From the IMG/VR virus record IMGVR_UViG_3300048996_000059, positions 1 to 44,038 of that record: a stretch of 44,038 bases of DNA, one strand, 5' to 3'. Of this stretch, positions 1 to 8,009 are shown piece by piece (the stretch's first letter is position 1; every line of letters begins with the position of its first letter). A program made the translations under genes and the position numbers. Under the pieces are notes generated by a model that did no database searches, was not told the DNA's origin, and saw only the letters and a list, made by a program, of their open reading frames with translations. Source of the stretch: a virus.

Positions 1-41
1 GGGATGACCAGCCGAGGCCGGTTGAGGGTCGCGAGGCTCAT
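1..41 (-). CDS. 5' end of next head gene (partial)
   Basis: ATG at 39-41 opens a frame that reads MSLATLNRPRLVI and runs off the left edge of the window. It overlaps the stop codon of the decoration-protein gene by one base (TGATG), the coupling seen throughout this genome. In the usual tailed-phage order (scaffold, decoration, major capsid) this would be the major capsid protein, but 13 residues cannot show that. Confidence 0.6.
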   Translation of the reverse strand, partial: MSLATLNRPRLVI

Positions 42-424
42 CAGGACACCGCCCCAACACCCAGACCGGCGCGGACGACCAGGCGGTCGGCCTCGACGGT
101 GAACCCGACGAAGTGGTTGAGGAGCACGGTCGTGGAGATGCCGGAGCCGTCGGCCACCGCGTAGTACCGCTGGCCTGCCACCGTACCGGTGACCTCGACG
201 ATGTCGCCGTACTGCATGATGTCGACGATGTCGCCCGCGTAGCGCTTGCTGGTGAGGCAGACCACACCGACGAAGCCGCTCTGGCCCGCGGTGCCCTTGA
301 CCACCTTGCCGGTCGTGTTGAGGCTGACGGGGACCACCTTGCCCAGGTCCGCATCCAGCCAGTCCGCGTTCAGAGCGGCTCGGGTACCGGAAAGGTCCGG
401 CACGTACTTGTCATAACGGGCCAT
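41..424 (-). CDS. probable head decoration protein
   Basis: This 127-residue protein is rich in Gly, Val and Thr and short beta-strand-like stretches, such as VPVSLNTTGKVVKGTAG and DIVDIMQYGDIVEVTGTVAG. Small beta-rich proteins of this size between scaffold and major capsid are typically capsid decoration or stabilisation proteins that bind the outside of the shell. An AAGGAGGAGG Shine-Dalgarno lies about 11 bases before the ATG. No catalytic motif is visible. The assignment rests on composition, length and position, not on a recognised signature. Confidence 0.65.
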   Translation of the reverse strand: MARYDKYVPDLSGTRAALNADWLDADLGKVVPVSLNTTGKVVKGTAGQSGFVGVVCLTSKRYAGDIVDIMQYGDIVEVTGTVAGQRYYAVADGSGISTTVLLNHFVGFTVEADRLVVRAGLGVGAVS

Positions 425-448
425 GTGCGGTCCCGCCTCCTCCTTCTG

Positions 449-1174
449 CTATCGGCGAATCGCGCCGTACCGCTCGCGCAGCGTCTTCTCGTCGGGCGCT
501 CCGCTAGCGGGCTTCTTGCGATTGCTGCCGGTGGGGGTGCCGGTGGGACCGGAGCCGTTGTTCTTGGTCTCCCCGTCCTCGTCGGCGTTCGACTTGACGT
601 AGTGCGGCTTCGCCTTGGCGAGCTTCTGCAGGGCCGCCTTCAGCTTGGTCTGGTCGACCTCGCCGTCCTCATCCTGCACCCCGTCGAGCAGCTTGGCCCG
701 CTGAGCGGCGGTCAGCGCGTCGTCGGGGTCGTGCCAGGTGATGTCGTTGACCTTCAGGAACGCGTTCTCGAGGGCCTGCTCCCGCACCTGCAAGGCGAGC
801 TTGGCGTTCTCGGCGGTGGTCTCCTCGAGCTTGCGCTTGGCCACCTCCAGCTCGCCCTTGTCCTTGTCCTCCAGCTCGCGCACCTTGCGCTCGGCCTCCG
901 CCGCCCGCTTGTCCGCCAGCCGAATCTTGTTGCGCAGGGCCGCGGCGTCCGCCTCGGCACCCGCCTTGCTTGCGTCCTTGTCGCCTTCGCCGTCACCATC
1001 GCCGTCGCCGTCCGCGTCGCCGGTACCGCCACTGTCGGTACCACCTTCGCCATCGCCGTCCGTGCCGTCGGCACCTCGACCCAGGTAAACCGGGCGTCCA
1101 CTGCCGTCGACGAACAGTGGCTGGCCCCACGCGATGGGGGCCTCGAAGTAGGGGTTGGCAAGCCGGATCTTCAT
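449..1174 (-). CDS. probable capsid scaffolding protein
   Basis: The 241-residue product has an acidic, low-complexity Gly/Asp segment (about residues 32-70). A long charged helix follows, likely a coiled coil (about 75-150, rich in Glu, Lys, Ala and Leu), then a basic C-terminus ending YGAIRR. This architecture and the position just upstream of the decoration and presumed capsid genes fit an internal scaffold that guides procapsid assembly. The frame opens 20 codons earlier, but the ATG at 1174 has a clear AAGGAG six bases upstream, so it is the preferred start. No protease motif is visible within it. Confidence 0.7.
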   Translation of the reverse strand: MKIRLANPYFEAPIAWGQPLFVDGSGRPVYLGRGADGTDGDGEGGTDSGGTGDADGDGDGDGEGDKDASKAGAEADAAALRNKIRLADKRAAEAERKVRELEDKDKGELEVAKRKLEETTAENAKLALQVREQALENAFLKVNDITWHDPDDALTAAQRAKLLDGVQDEDGEVDQTKLKAALQKLAKAKPHYVKSNADEDGETKNNGSGPTGTPTGSNRKKPASGAPDEKTLRERYGAIRR

Positions 1175-1273
1175 GTGGTGCTCCTTCAGGGGGTTGGTGC
1201 CTGCGCGGCACTGCTCGCGCGGCTTGGAGGGCACTGCTCCTCCGTGAGTGCCATTCTACGGGCACAGCAAGGA

Positions 1274-1305
1274 CGCGGGCACCCCTTCTTTCCAGGGTAC
1301 CCGCG
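1274..1305 (-). terminator. hairpin between structural genes
   Basis: An 11-base stem with one mismatch (1274-1284 with 1295-1305) and a 10-base loop lies between the 36-codon gene and the scaffold gene. No U-tract follows it on the minus strand, so it may be a processing or attenuation site rather than a full terminator. Confidence 0.35.
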
Positions 1306-1318
1306 CCAGGGTGTTCGA

Positions 1319-1429
1319 CTACTTGCGCTTCCGCTTCTTCTTTATCCCGGCGATGCGTTCGGCCGCTGCGTCGCTCAGCCCCTTACGCTTCATCGCCCCC
1401 TTCTTTGCGCCCTGCTTTTTGGTCGCCAC
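1319..1429 (-). CDS. small basic phage protein with KG-x-S/A-rich motif
   Basis: This is a 36-residue, Lys/Arg-rich peptide (VATKKQGAKKGAMKRKGL...). The GTG start is chosen because AGGAGG stands six bases upstream; a later ATG at 1393 would give only 24 residues. It overlaps the upstream gene by 47 bases. The stretch KRKGLSDAAAERIAGIK resembles the RRKGMSKTKAARISNAG stretch of the 58-residue protein beside the terminase genes, so both may belong to one small head-module family. Function unknown; the basic tail could bind nucleic acid. Confidence 0.6.
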   Translation of the reverse strand: MATKKQGAKKGAMKRKGLSDAAAERIAGIKKKRKRK

Positions 1430-1676
1430 GCTGGGCCTCCTGCCACTCGTCCGGCGCGTTCACGAACAGCCAGTTGTCGAAGTTGGCCCTGGCCTCGTCA
1501 GTGTCCGCCTGGTCGAATTGTAGGCCGTGGTCGCCCTTGCGCGGTTGCCGGTGGTCGCCACCGTAGAACGAGATGCTGTTGGGGATGCCGCCCGGGAAGG
1601 CGTCGCACGTGGGCTGGCGCGCAGGGCCGCGCAGGCGGGTACAGGCGCTGCAGAGGGTGGGGTGCCGGACGGTCAT
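1383..1676 (-). CDS. small Cys-containing phage protein of unknown function
   Basis: The product has 97 residues. The N-terminal half carries CSACTRL, then PTCDAFPGGIPNSI and GDHRQPRKGDHG, a pattern I associate with a small conserved actinophage family found near structural genes. The cysteines and histidine could bind a metal. The C-terminus is charged (EWQEAQRGDQKAGRKEGG). Its ATG overlaps the upstream stop (ATGA), so translation is probably coupled; no strong Shine-Dalgarno is visible. Function not known. Confidence 0.75.
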   Translation of the reverse strand: MTVRHPTLCSACTRLRGPARQPTCDAFPGGIPNSISFYGGDHRQPRKGDHGLQFDQADTDEARANFDNWLFVNAPDEWQEAQRGDQKAGRKEGGDEA

Positions 1677-1888
1677 GTCTTGGCCACCAGCTTCAGCTCG
1701 CTGAGCATGAAGGCGCGGTCTTTGATGGCCTCCGGTTGCAGTTGCTCTACGATGATGCCATCGTCATAGCGCACCAACTCGCCGAGCACCCCGGCGGCCA
1801 ACCACGCCCGGCCCTGCTCGTCGTGGAACACCATGACCATGTTCACGTCGCTCACGTATACCCCGTGCTCGGGCAGGGGCTGGCTCAT
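1673..1888 (-). CDS. hypothetical protein, 71 aa
   Basis: A small acidic protein joined by ATGA overlaps to the MuF gene upstream and the Cys-containing gene downstream. The phrase GELVRYDDGIIVEQ closely resembles GTLVRYEGGIIVED in the 80-residue zinc-binding protein at 18662-18904, which suggests a shared small beta-rich fold, although this copy lacks the cysteines. Its place directly after the portal/MuF pair fits a head-completion or connector accessory role, but nothing in the sequence proves it. Confidence 0.7.
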   Translation of the reverse strand: MSQPLPEHGVYVSDVNMVMVFHDEQGRAWLAAGVLGELVRYDDGIIVEQLQPEAIKDRAFMLSELKLVAKT

Positions 1889-3753
1889 GAATTCTCCTCG
1901 GCTAGCCTTTGCAGGATGTCCCCCATGTCCTTGATGTGCGGGCGCGGTGGGTCACCCAAAGTGTACTCTGCCCAAGTCTCAGCAAGCATTTCCAATATGT
2001 TCGTCGCCCCGTACTTGCTCACCCTCGCAGTAACCGCCACCTGGTGCGTAGCGCCCCAGCGCAACAGACTGTTGTTGTCGAAATGGAGCGGCGGCGGTAC
2101 CCCGAGCGCCGAGCATATCTCCTGTACCGCCTTGCGCCGCACCTTCTCCGGTGCGTTGACAATCCAGCGGTCGTGCACGTGGTGCCCGTATTCGTGTGCG
2201 ATGAGGGCGTCCAGGCTGTCGAAGCGCTCACCGCACTTGCTGATATAGTTGGTGGCCTTCTCCCGTGCGAACACCTGCTCCGCGGGCGGTAGGAACGCCG
2301 ACGGATGCAGGAACATCGTCCGGATGCGGTCGTCGTACTCCCCGGTGACGCCTGGCTGCCCGAAGCTGGGTGCCCGCTGATCCATCTCGGCCACCTCGTT
2401 GAGCTGAAGGGCCGTTTTGGGGGTGAACCGAGCCTGGTGCTCCAGCGCCTTCTGGGTTCTAGCCTTGTTCTTGGCGTTGGTCAGCTTGTTGATACGGGTC
2501 AGATGGTCCCGGACAGCTTGCGGGGCCTGCGAGGGAGGGGCGGGGGTGTCGGTCGTCGAGGTGGGAACGTGGGTCGCGCTTTGGATGGGCCCGGTGTGCT
2601 GGCCCTGCGGCGGTGGCGTCCCCTTCGGTGGCTTGGTGGTGGCTGTGGAAGCTGGCCGCGGGTTGCGCTTCTCCGGGTCCAGCGGTACGACCGTCGCGCT
2701 GGGGCGCGGCTTCCGCGTGGGCTTCTTGGGTGGCCGGTACGCTGCGACCATAGCCTTGGCGTCGTCCCGCTTCACGCCGTACTTGCCGACCAGATGATTG
2801 ACCAGGCTCGCGGTGCTGTTGGCCGGGTCACTGGCACTGGCCTCCAGGAACAGGATGGCCGGGTCCTTCTTCGGCGGGTCAACCTTGGCCTGGTGGCCCA
2901 GGTGCTCGTCGTATTCACCGGCCAGCAGCCTGTCGATGAACTCGTCCTCGCCGACCACCTGCTGGGTGACGTAGCAGAGACACTGCGGGTGCGGCTTCTT
3001 GGGCACCTGGCCGCGGGCGAACACCCCCGTACCGAGCCCCTGGTCCACCCGGGCGTACCGCTCGCAGACCTCCGGCTTGCCGGGTGGGCCCGGGGGATGG
3101 CTGCCCGACAGGTGCCACTCCATCCCCGGGCTCCAGGGCTCGTCGGCCCTGTCAACAGCCACCGTGTGGAAGGCGTTGTTCAGCTCGGTGCGGGCCAACC
3201 GGAACGCCGCGAAGCTAACCCCGCCCTTCACGTTGGGGTCGATGAACTGGCGCACTTGACGGGCCAGCGTCTTGGCGTCGGTTTGCAGGATGAGCGCCTT
3301 GCGTATCTGCCGGTCGATCCAGCCGTTCGCCAGGGCCTCGGTCTTGTGCACCGCCCGGCTCAGCGGGATGTTGTTGAAGCCCTTGGCGAGCACGTTCTTG
3401 AACCCGCGCTCGGCCTGGGCCCGGAAGGACGCGCGTAGCTCGGGCATGTCGAGCCCTGCCCTGGCCAGGTAGCGGTCGATGATGTTCTCACCAGCTACCG
3501 CAGCCAGGGCGGAGCGCTCCATGCCGTCCCGCAGACTGCCGTGCAGGTCTGTCCACATGGCGTGCTGTTGCTTGTGAATCTCCCTGAGGATGAGGGCCAG
3601 CTGAGCCGCCTTCAGGCTGTTGGGGTTCCGCTCCAGCAGCTTGGGGATGAGCCGCTCGGCCTCCTTGGCGGCATCGTCAAGCGTCTGGCGCATCTCCGCC
3701 TCAGTTGGCTTGTACGCCCCGAAGAACCGCTGTAGCGGCTCGGGCTGGGCCAT
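1885..3753 (-). CDS. MuF-type head morphogenesis protein with C-terminal metallopeptidase domain
   Basis: A 622-residue protein in the position expected for a MuF/SPP1 gp7 minor head protein, just after the portal. Residues about 1-280 are helical and end in a typical MuF segment with FRLARTELNNAFH and PHPQCLCYV. A Pro/Thr/Lys-rich linker follows (about 350-410). The C-terminal part carries HEYGHHVHD, in which H520, E521 and H524 form an HExxH zinc motif, and then LEMLAETWAEY, where Glu592 is a plausible third ligand. A metallopeptidase-like domain on a MuF protein could be injected with the DNA, process head proteins or act on the host. The MuF call is strong; substrate and activity are inferred. 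Confidence 0.85.
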   Translation of the reverse strand: MAQPEPLQRFFGAYKPTEAEMRQTLDDAAKEAERLIPKLLERNPNSLKAAQLALILREIHKQQHAMWTDLHGSLRDGMERSALAAVAGENIIDRYLARAGLDMPELRASFRAQAERGFKNVLAKGFNNIPLSRAVHKTEALANGWIDRQIRKALILQTDAKTLARQVRQFIDPNVKGGVSFAAFRLARTELNNAFHTVAVDRADEPWSPGMEWHLSGSHPPGPPGKPEVCERYARVDQGLGTGVFARGQVPKKPHPQCLCYVTQQVVGEDEFIDRLLAGEYDEHLGHQAKVDPPKKDPAILFLEASASDPANSTASLVNHLVGKYGVKRDDAKAMVAAYRPPKKPTRKPRPSATVVPLDPEKRNPRPASTATTKPPKGTPPPQGQHTGPIQSATHVPTSTTDTPAPPSQAPQAVRDHLTRINKLTNAKNKARTQKALEHQARFTPKTALQLNEVAEMDQRAPSFGQPGVTGEYDDRIRTMFLHPSAFLPPAEQVFAREKATNYISKCGERFDSLDALIAHEYGHHVHDRWIVNAPEKVRRKAVQEICSALGVPPPLHFDNNSLLRWGATHQVAVTARVSKYGATNILEMLAETWAEYTLGDPPRPHIKDMGDILQRLAEENS

Positions 3754-3800
3754 GGGCCTACTCTCCCCTCAGAATCGATCTGGGCGGGCTACGTCGCCCA

Positions 3801-4097
3801 TCAGACCATGCCCCGAAAGCGGGTACCGGCGTGGTCGATGAGCCCGAGGAGGCGGTGCAGGCTGGCATCGCCGTCGCGCACCAGCGTGAACACTCGTGTG
3901 TAGCTCTCACCCACCGAGTCCACGTTGTGCATGGTGCCGATGACCAGGTACTCCATCATCACGCCCTCGGTCAGCGCCTCGGCGGGCACGTCCTCGTTGG
4001 CTTCGTCGCCCTCCTCCTCGTAGTAGGCCCGCCAACACTCGAGGATGGCCTCGGTGAGGGCCTCGTCGGCCTTCTTCTGCTTAGGCGTTCGGGGCAT
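3801..4097 (-). CDS. hypothetical protein between portal and MuF genes, 98 aa
   Basis: The ATG at 4097 lies inside the end of the portal gene and has AGGAGG six bases upstream; the frame is open further back without a site. The product is acidic in the middle (YYEEEGDEANEDVP) and ends in a more regular domain with YLVIGTMHNVDSVGESYTRVF. No family recognised. Its position between portal and MuF suggests a head or connector accessory factor. Confidence 0.75.
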   Translation of the reverse strand: MPRTPKQKKADEALTEAILECWRAYYEEEGDEANEDVPAEALTEGVMMEYLVIGTMHNVDSVGESYTRVFTLVRDGDASLHRLLGLIDHAGTRFRGMV

Positions 4098-5589
4098 TGT
4101 TGGCCTCCTGCTGGAACTGCGCGTCGGTGGCGTTGGGGTCCTGGCCCAGGTTGGCCTCCGCGGCGGCGGCATCGGCGTCCGCTTGCACGCGCACTTCCTC
4201 GTCCTCCGCGAACACGACGCCCACCTTGGCCAGCCCCTCGCGGGCGGTCTGCTTGCTCATGATGCCCGCGGTGACCAGCGCGCTGAAGAGGGTAACGGTG
4301 GCGGCCACGTTCGGGGGCACCTTGGCGCCCAGTACCGGCAGCACCTCGCAGTCCGTGAAGTTGGTCTGCTCGTAGGCCGGGAACCAGCCCTGCGTCAGGT
4401 CGTAGAACATCTGGGTGTGCACGTCGACGATGTTGTCGTCCGCCTCCGCGGCCTTGCTGAGCATCGGGCCCAGCTGGAGCGCCAGCGCGACTCCGCTCTC
4501 GGCGACGGCCACGTCCACCCGACCCACCGCCACGTCCGGGGTGCCCGAGGCCTCCCGACAGAACTTGATGAGGCGGTCGATGTGCTCGCCGTACGGCTGG
4601 ATGCTGCCGATGCCCTGCACCCGCTCGAGCTTGGTGCCGCGCAGGATGGTGCCCGGGTACAGCTGGGGCTCGATGACCGTACCGGTGCTGTCCTTGAAGG
4701 TGCCACCGCTCTCGGTGTAGTACACCCCCAGCCCCTCCAGCGCGAGGGCCATATCGCTGTCGCTCACGGCCTGCGTGAGGGCGGCCAGGATGCGCTCCAG
4801 CCCGCGCAGTTCACTCGAGCCCCAGGGGTTCAGCGGCTCGGTGCGGTTCTGGATGTGGTACACCGGGAAGGCCGTGATGCGCTGGTCGAGCAGCGTCGGG
4901 GGCAGGATGACGTCGGTGGGCTCCCCGCCCTCCACGAACCACTTGTCCTCGTCGAAGATGAAGCAGCTGCTGGTGATCTGGGTGCTGCCCTCGGTGAGCC
5001 GCTCGTACGTCTGGCGCCGGACGAACGCCTTGCCGTCCGCCCCCACAATGCGCTCGGCGATGTGCACCTTGACGATGCGGTCCGGGTCACCCCCGGGCAC
5101 CACGTCCGCCTCGAACACCGGGAAGTAGTTGCCGGGGTGTACCGGCATGATGCGCAGGCGAGTGCCCTGGGCCTTGTCGGTGTCCGCGGTCACGTGCCAG
5201 CACCAGTCGCCGCGCACGAGACCGAACCGCTTGTTGTTGTTGTACTTGCTCCTGAACCGCTCGCGCCGGAACAGGCTCGTGAAGGCCGCGGTCGCGAGCT
5301 GCTGGTTCGCGGGGGTGCCCACCGTGCTGGTCACGGCGAAGTTGAAGCCCGCCCCGACGTAGCGCTGGGTGGCCTCGATGATGGTGCGGGCCTCGGGGAC
5401 GTAGATGGGGATGGCGTCGTCCGTGCCGCGCATGATGAGCTTCAGGTTCTCGTTGTTGTTCCAGTACAGGGCGTCGTACTGGTCGTACGACAACACCCGC
5501 TCTCGGTCAACTACGGGCACCCACCCTGGCTTCGCCGTGATGAGCGGCGCCACCGTACTCCAGGGGGTCTGGACCGATGCATCGGCCAT
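4081..5589 (-). CDS. portal protein
   Basis: The product (502 residues) has the length and layout of siphophage portals, which form the dodecameric ring through which DNA enters the capsid. Features include an N-terminal YDQYDALYWNNNENLKLI region, a beta-rich middle with PVHPGNYFPVF, the stem/crown region with NPWGSSELRGLERILAALTQ, and ASGTPDVAVGRVDVAVAESG. The C-terminus is acidic and Ala/Asn-rich. It starts with the ATG of a TAATG overlap with the terminase stop. The order terminase, portal, MuF is the standard one. Confidence 0.93.
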   Translation of the reverse strand: MADASVQTPWSTVAPLITAKPGWVPVVDRERVLSYDQYDALYWNNNENLKLIMRGTDDAIPIYVPEARTIIEATQRYVGAGFNFAVTSTVGTPANQQLATAAFTSLFRRERFRSKYNNNKRFGLVRGDWCWHVTADTDKAQGTRLRIMPVHPGNYFPVFEADVVPGGDPDRIVKVHIAERIVGADGKAFVRRQTYERLTEGSTQITSSCFIFDEDKWFVEGGEPTDVILPPTLLDQRITAFPVYHIQNRTEPLNPWGSSELRGLERILAALTQAVSDSDMALALEGLGVYYTESGGTFKDSTGTVIEPQLYPGTILRGTKLERVQGIGSIQPYGEHIDRLIKFCREASGTPDVAVGRVDVAVAESGVALALQLGPMLSKAAEADDNIVDVHTQMFYDLTQGWFPAYEQTNFTDCEVLPVLGAKVPPNVAATVTLFSALVTAGIMSKQTAREGLAKVGVVFAEDEEVRVQADADAAAAEANLGQDPNATDAQFQQEANNAPNA

Positions 5590-7073
5590 TACCTTCTCCT
5601 ACCTCTGCCGAAGTTGACCTTGCTGATGGTCGGGCCCAGCTGGCCCGCACCGTACCCAGCGAAGAAGCGCCCGAGGGCCTCGGGAGCGTGGTTGTCCTTG
5701 TCCTGGGGATGCTCCGGCCCCTTGGTGCCCACCCGGCGCAGGCGCGGCCAGCTGTAGGCATCCATCTCCCTGATAAGCTCGATGCAGGAGCGGTCGATGA
5801 GCAGCTGGGGCGCCCGCTCTGCATGACCCCAGGGGAGGTGTCGGTTGCGCTGCTTCAGAGTGCCCTGGATGGCCCGCACCCTGTCCATGAGCGGCCCACC
5901 GGTACCACCCATCACCTGCACATGCCAGCCCTCGCCCAGCGTCTTGGTAGCCCCGGGGTCCTCGGGGTCCGGGAACAGCGCCACCGCCTGCGGTATGAGC
6001 CTAGAGAGGCGCTCGTCCGCCAGCACGTCGTCCCGGAACTGGGTGTCGGTGCGCTGGTGCCGGTAGTACTCGGCGATGACCCGGATGTCACCGAACGGGC
6101 CCACCTGAATGAACAGGCACACATTGGGGTCGGTGTATCCGTAGTCCGTAGCCAGGAACAGCGGCCATCCCGGGACGTAGGGCAGGTCGCGCACGTGCAC
6201 GTCCTCGTCCCAGTCCTTGAACACCCGGCCCACCATATCGGTGAAGTTGCATTCAATCTCCTGGCCGAACGCCTCGGGTGTCAGGTCCACCGCCAGGGAC
6301 ACGATCTCGTGGTCCACCTCGCGGCCATCGGCGCGCATGCGCTTGGTGAGCCACTCCTTGGAAGTGTAGCCCTGGGCTATCATCTCCTTGAGCCAAGCTA
6401 CATCTGCGCGCTTCGTCTTCTGGCGGTACACGGCCCGGTTGAGCCAGGCGGGCGAGCGCCAGCTGTCCCACTCGCTGTTGTCCGGGTCCTGCCCGGCCCG
6501 GTACAGCCGATAGAACCAGTTGCGACCCTCCGGGGTACTGTCCCACCACGTCTCGCCCTCGAAGTCGGCCAGGGTGGGCCGCACGAAGCGCTCCCACACC
6601 TGCTCCTTCATCTTGGCGGCCTCAGTCATGATGGCGAAGTGCAGCCCCTCGCCGACCAGGCTTTCGGGGTGCGCACCGCTCTTGACGTGCATCAGGAAGT
6701 TGCCCCGGAACAACGAGATGCTCATGTCCAGCTTGGTGTAGTACGTGCCAGGCTTGTCGAACGGGATGCCAAGGCGGCGGAAGTCGTTGTACACCACCCG
6801 GAACAGCTTCTCACCATCGGTGTAGTTGGGCCCCACGATCCAGCCCTCGTACCGAATGCCCAGCTCCTCCAGCACCGATTGCGAGCCGTATGCCTCGTAC
6901 GCGCGCAGGACTGCTTCCCGGGCTCCAGCCACCGACTTGCCCATACGTCGCCCAGCGGCATTCACGCGGTGCCGGGCGTGACTTGCGTGAAGTTGCCGCT
7001 GGGCTACGTGCGGGTGGTACTTGAGGCGGTCCCAGACCTGCTGGACGTTCACCGCCATGGTCGGGGCAGTCAT
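5589..7073 (-). CDS. terL: terminase large subunit
   Basis: A 494-residue ATP-driven packaging motor and nuclease. Walker A is AGRRMGKS (about residues 40-47). The Walker B region is HFAIMTEAAKM, with Glu151 as the likely catalytic acid. TWWDSTPEGRNW (about 175-186) lies in the coupling-motif region. The C-terminal RNase H-like nuclease has ATDYGYTDPN (Asp310), FPDPEDPG (about 367-374) and DKDNHAPEALGRFF (Asp460). The length is normal. The first ATG is used although its Shine-Dalgarno is weak (AGGGG). Its stop overlaps the portal start (TAATG). Confidence 0.95.
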   Translation of the reverse strand: MTAPTMAVNVQQVWDRLKYHPHVAQRQLHASHARHRVNAAGRRMGKSVAGAREAVLRAYEAYGSQSVLEELGIRYEGWIVGPNYTDGEKLFRVVYNDFRRLGIPFDKPGTYYTKLDMSISLFRGNFLMHVKSGAHPESLVGEGLHFAIMTEAAKMKEQVWERFVRPTLADFEGETWWDSTPEGRNWFYRLYRAGQDPDNSEWDSWRSPAWLNRAVYRQKTKRADVAWLKEMIAQGYTSKEWLTKRMRADGREVDHEIVSLAVDLTPEAFGQEIECNFTDMVGRVFKDWDEDVHVRDLPYVPGWPLFLATDYGYTDPNVCLFIQVGPFGDIRVIAEYYRHQRTDTQFRDDVLADERLSRLIPQAVALFPDPEDPGATKTLGEGWHVQVMGGTGGPLMDRVRAIQGTLKQRNRHLPWGHAERAPQLLIDRSCIELIREMDAYSWPRLRRVGTKGPEHPQDKDNHAPEALGRFFAGYGAGQLGPTISKVNFGRGRRR

Positions 7074-7082
7074 GCCCCTATC

Positions 7083-7259
7083 TTAATGGCCGTGCCGCTT
7101 GCGCGTCCTCGCTGCCTTCTTGGCTATGCGCACGCGCTTCGCATGCGTGAGGCCCGCGTTGCTGATGCGCGCCGCCTTCGTCTTGCTCATGCCCTTGCGC
7201 CGCAGGGCCTCGTACACGAGCGGGCGCTTGATACTGGGCCCGTGCTGGTGTCCTGGCAT
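7083..7259 (-). CDS. small basic protein of terminase region, 58 aa
   Basis: The start ATG at 7259 has GGAGG seven bases upstream. The protein is strongly basic, with the helix-turn-like phrase RRKGMSKTKAARISNAGL and a KR-rich C-terminus (KKAARTRKRHGH). It lies between the two terminase genes. Similar short KG-x-S-x-x-x-A-x-x-I proteins occur near terminase genes in actinophages. The charge and the motif suggest nucleic-acid binding, perhaps as a packaging accessory. Function not established. See the related peptide at 1319-1429. Confidence 0.75.
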   Translation of the reverse strand: MPGHQHGPSIKRPLVYEALRRKGMSKTKAARISNAGLTHAKRVRIAKKAARTRKRHGH

Positions 7260-7270
7260 ACCTCACCTCC

Positions 7271-7924
7271 CTAGTCATCCACGTCCTCCTCGGCCGACAC
7301 GTGCTTGCGACGCTTTGTGTATCGGTCGTGGCTGCGAGGGGAGGGGCCTGGGGAGCTCTCTTCACCTTCCACCGCCCCTGGTCGTATGAAGCCCGCCGTC
7401 AGCATGCCCTGCCAAGGTTCATCCGCACCCTGGATGACAACCTGCTTCGGCACCGGCCCCATGACCCGCTCCATGAGGTAGATGAGCAGCTTCGCGCGGT
7501 CCTTGGGCTCCAGGTGCCCGGCCCTGCTCATCTCGATAAGCTCCTCGGTGGCGCTCAGGAGCCGCTCCTGCACCTTCTCGTTGAACCGCTTCTGTATCTC
7601 CCGCACGCAGGCTGTCTGGAAGGCCCGCGGCACCAGCGCCGGGGGCCTGCCTCGGAACCGGCCGTCCCGGTCCTTCAACTGACCGCGCGCCAGCTCCTCG
7701 GGGTCCAGCTCCTCCGTGAACTCCTCCCAGGTGTACTGCCCGTCCGCCACCTCGGTGATAATCTGGGACCACCGCTTGCCCAGGCGCTGCTTCACCCAGA
7801 TCTGCGTTCGGCCGTCCGGTTCCGTTTCGCGCTTGGCGTTGTCTATCCCGCCGCGCGGTACCTTCACCTTGTCCCGCTTAGGAACGCGCTCAGGCTCCGG
7901 CTCTTTTACCTTGCCTCTGGGCAC
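7271..7924 (-). CDS. probable terminase small subunit
   Basis: A 217-residue protein directly upstream of the large subunit. It begins with a Lys/Pro-rich segment and has a helical middle (VREIQKRFNEKVQERLLSAT). The phrase MERVMGPVPKQVVIQG followed by DEPWQGML is typical of small terminase subunits of actinophages, which recognise the packaging site and regulate the large subunit. The GTG start has AGGAGG four bases upstream. The C-terminal tail is charged and probably disordered. Confidence 0.75.
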   Translation of the reverse strand: MPRGKVKEPEPERVPKRDKVKVPRGGIDNAKRETEPDGRTQIWVKQRLGKRWSQIITEVADGQYTWEEFTEELDPEELARGQLKDRDGRFRGRPPALVPRAFQTACVREIQKRFNEKVQERLLSATEELIEMSRAGHLEPKDRAKLLIYLMERVMGPVPKQVVIQGADEPWQGMLTAGFIRPGAVEGEESSPGPSPRSHDRYTKRRKHVSAEEDVDD

Positions 7925-7963
7925 GGTTCCTCCTGAAGTCCTTTGCTTCTATGGTACGCGAAT

Positions 7964-7988
7964 GGGGCCGAGGTTTTGCCCCGACCCC
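7964..7988 (-). terminator. GC-rich hairpin upstream of terminase genes
   Basis: A 10-base stem (7964-7973 with 7979-7988, two G-U pairs on the RNA) with a CAAAA loop fills the 85-base gap between the JAMM gene and the terminase small subunit. No U-run follows. It may separate expression of the two modules. Confidence 0.35.
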
Positions 7989-8009
7989 AGGTACCCCCGC
8001 AACCGCGTT

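Noticed and set aside
113-2248. 711-codon open frame on the plus strand (and similar long plus-strand frames at 4045-5757, 5577-7274 and 23615-25954)
   Set aside because: They lie opposite well-supported minus-strand structural and replication genes, have low-complexity Arg/His/Val/Leu-rich products and no ribosome sites; they are open only because of the GC-rich third codon positions.
7332-7353. CTGCGAGGGG elements as ribosome binding sites on the plus strand
   Set aside because: They are not followed by plausible plus-strand genes and occur in both orientations inside minus-strand genes.
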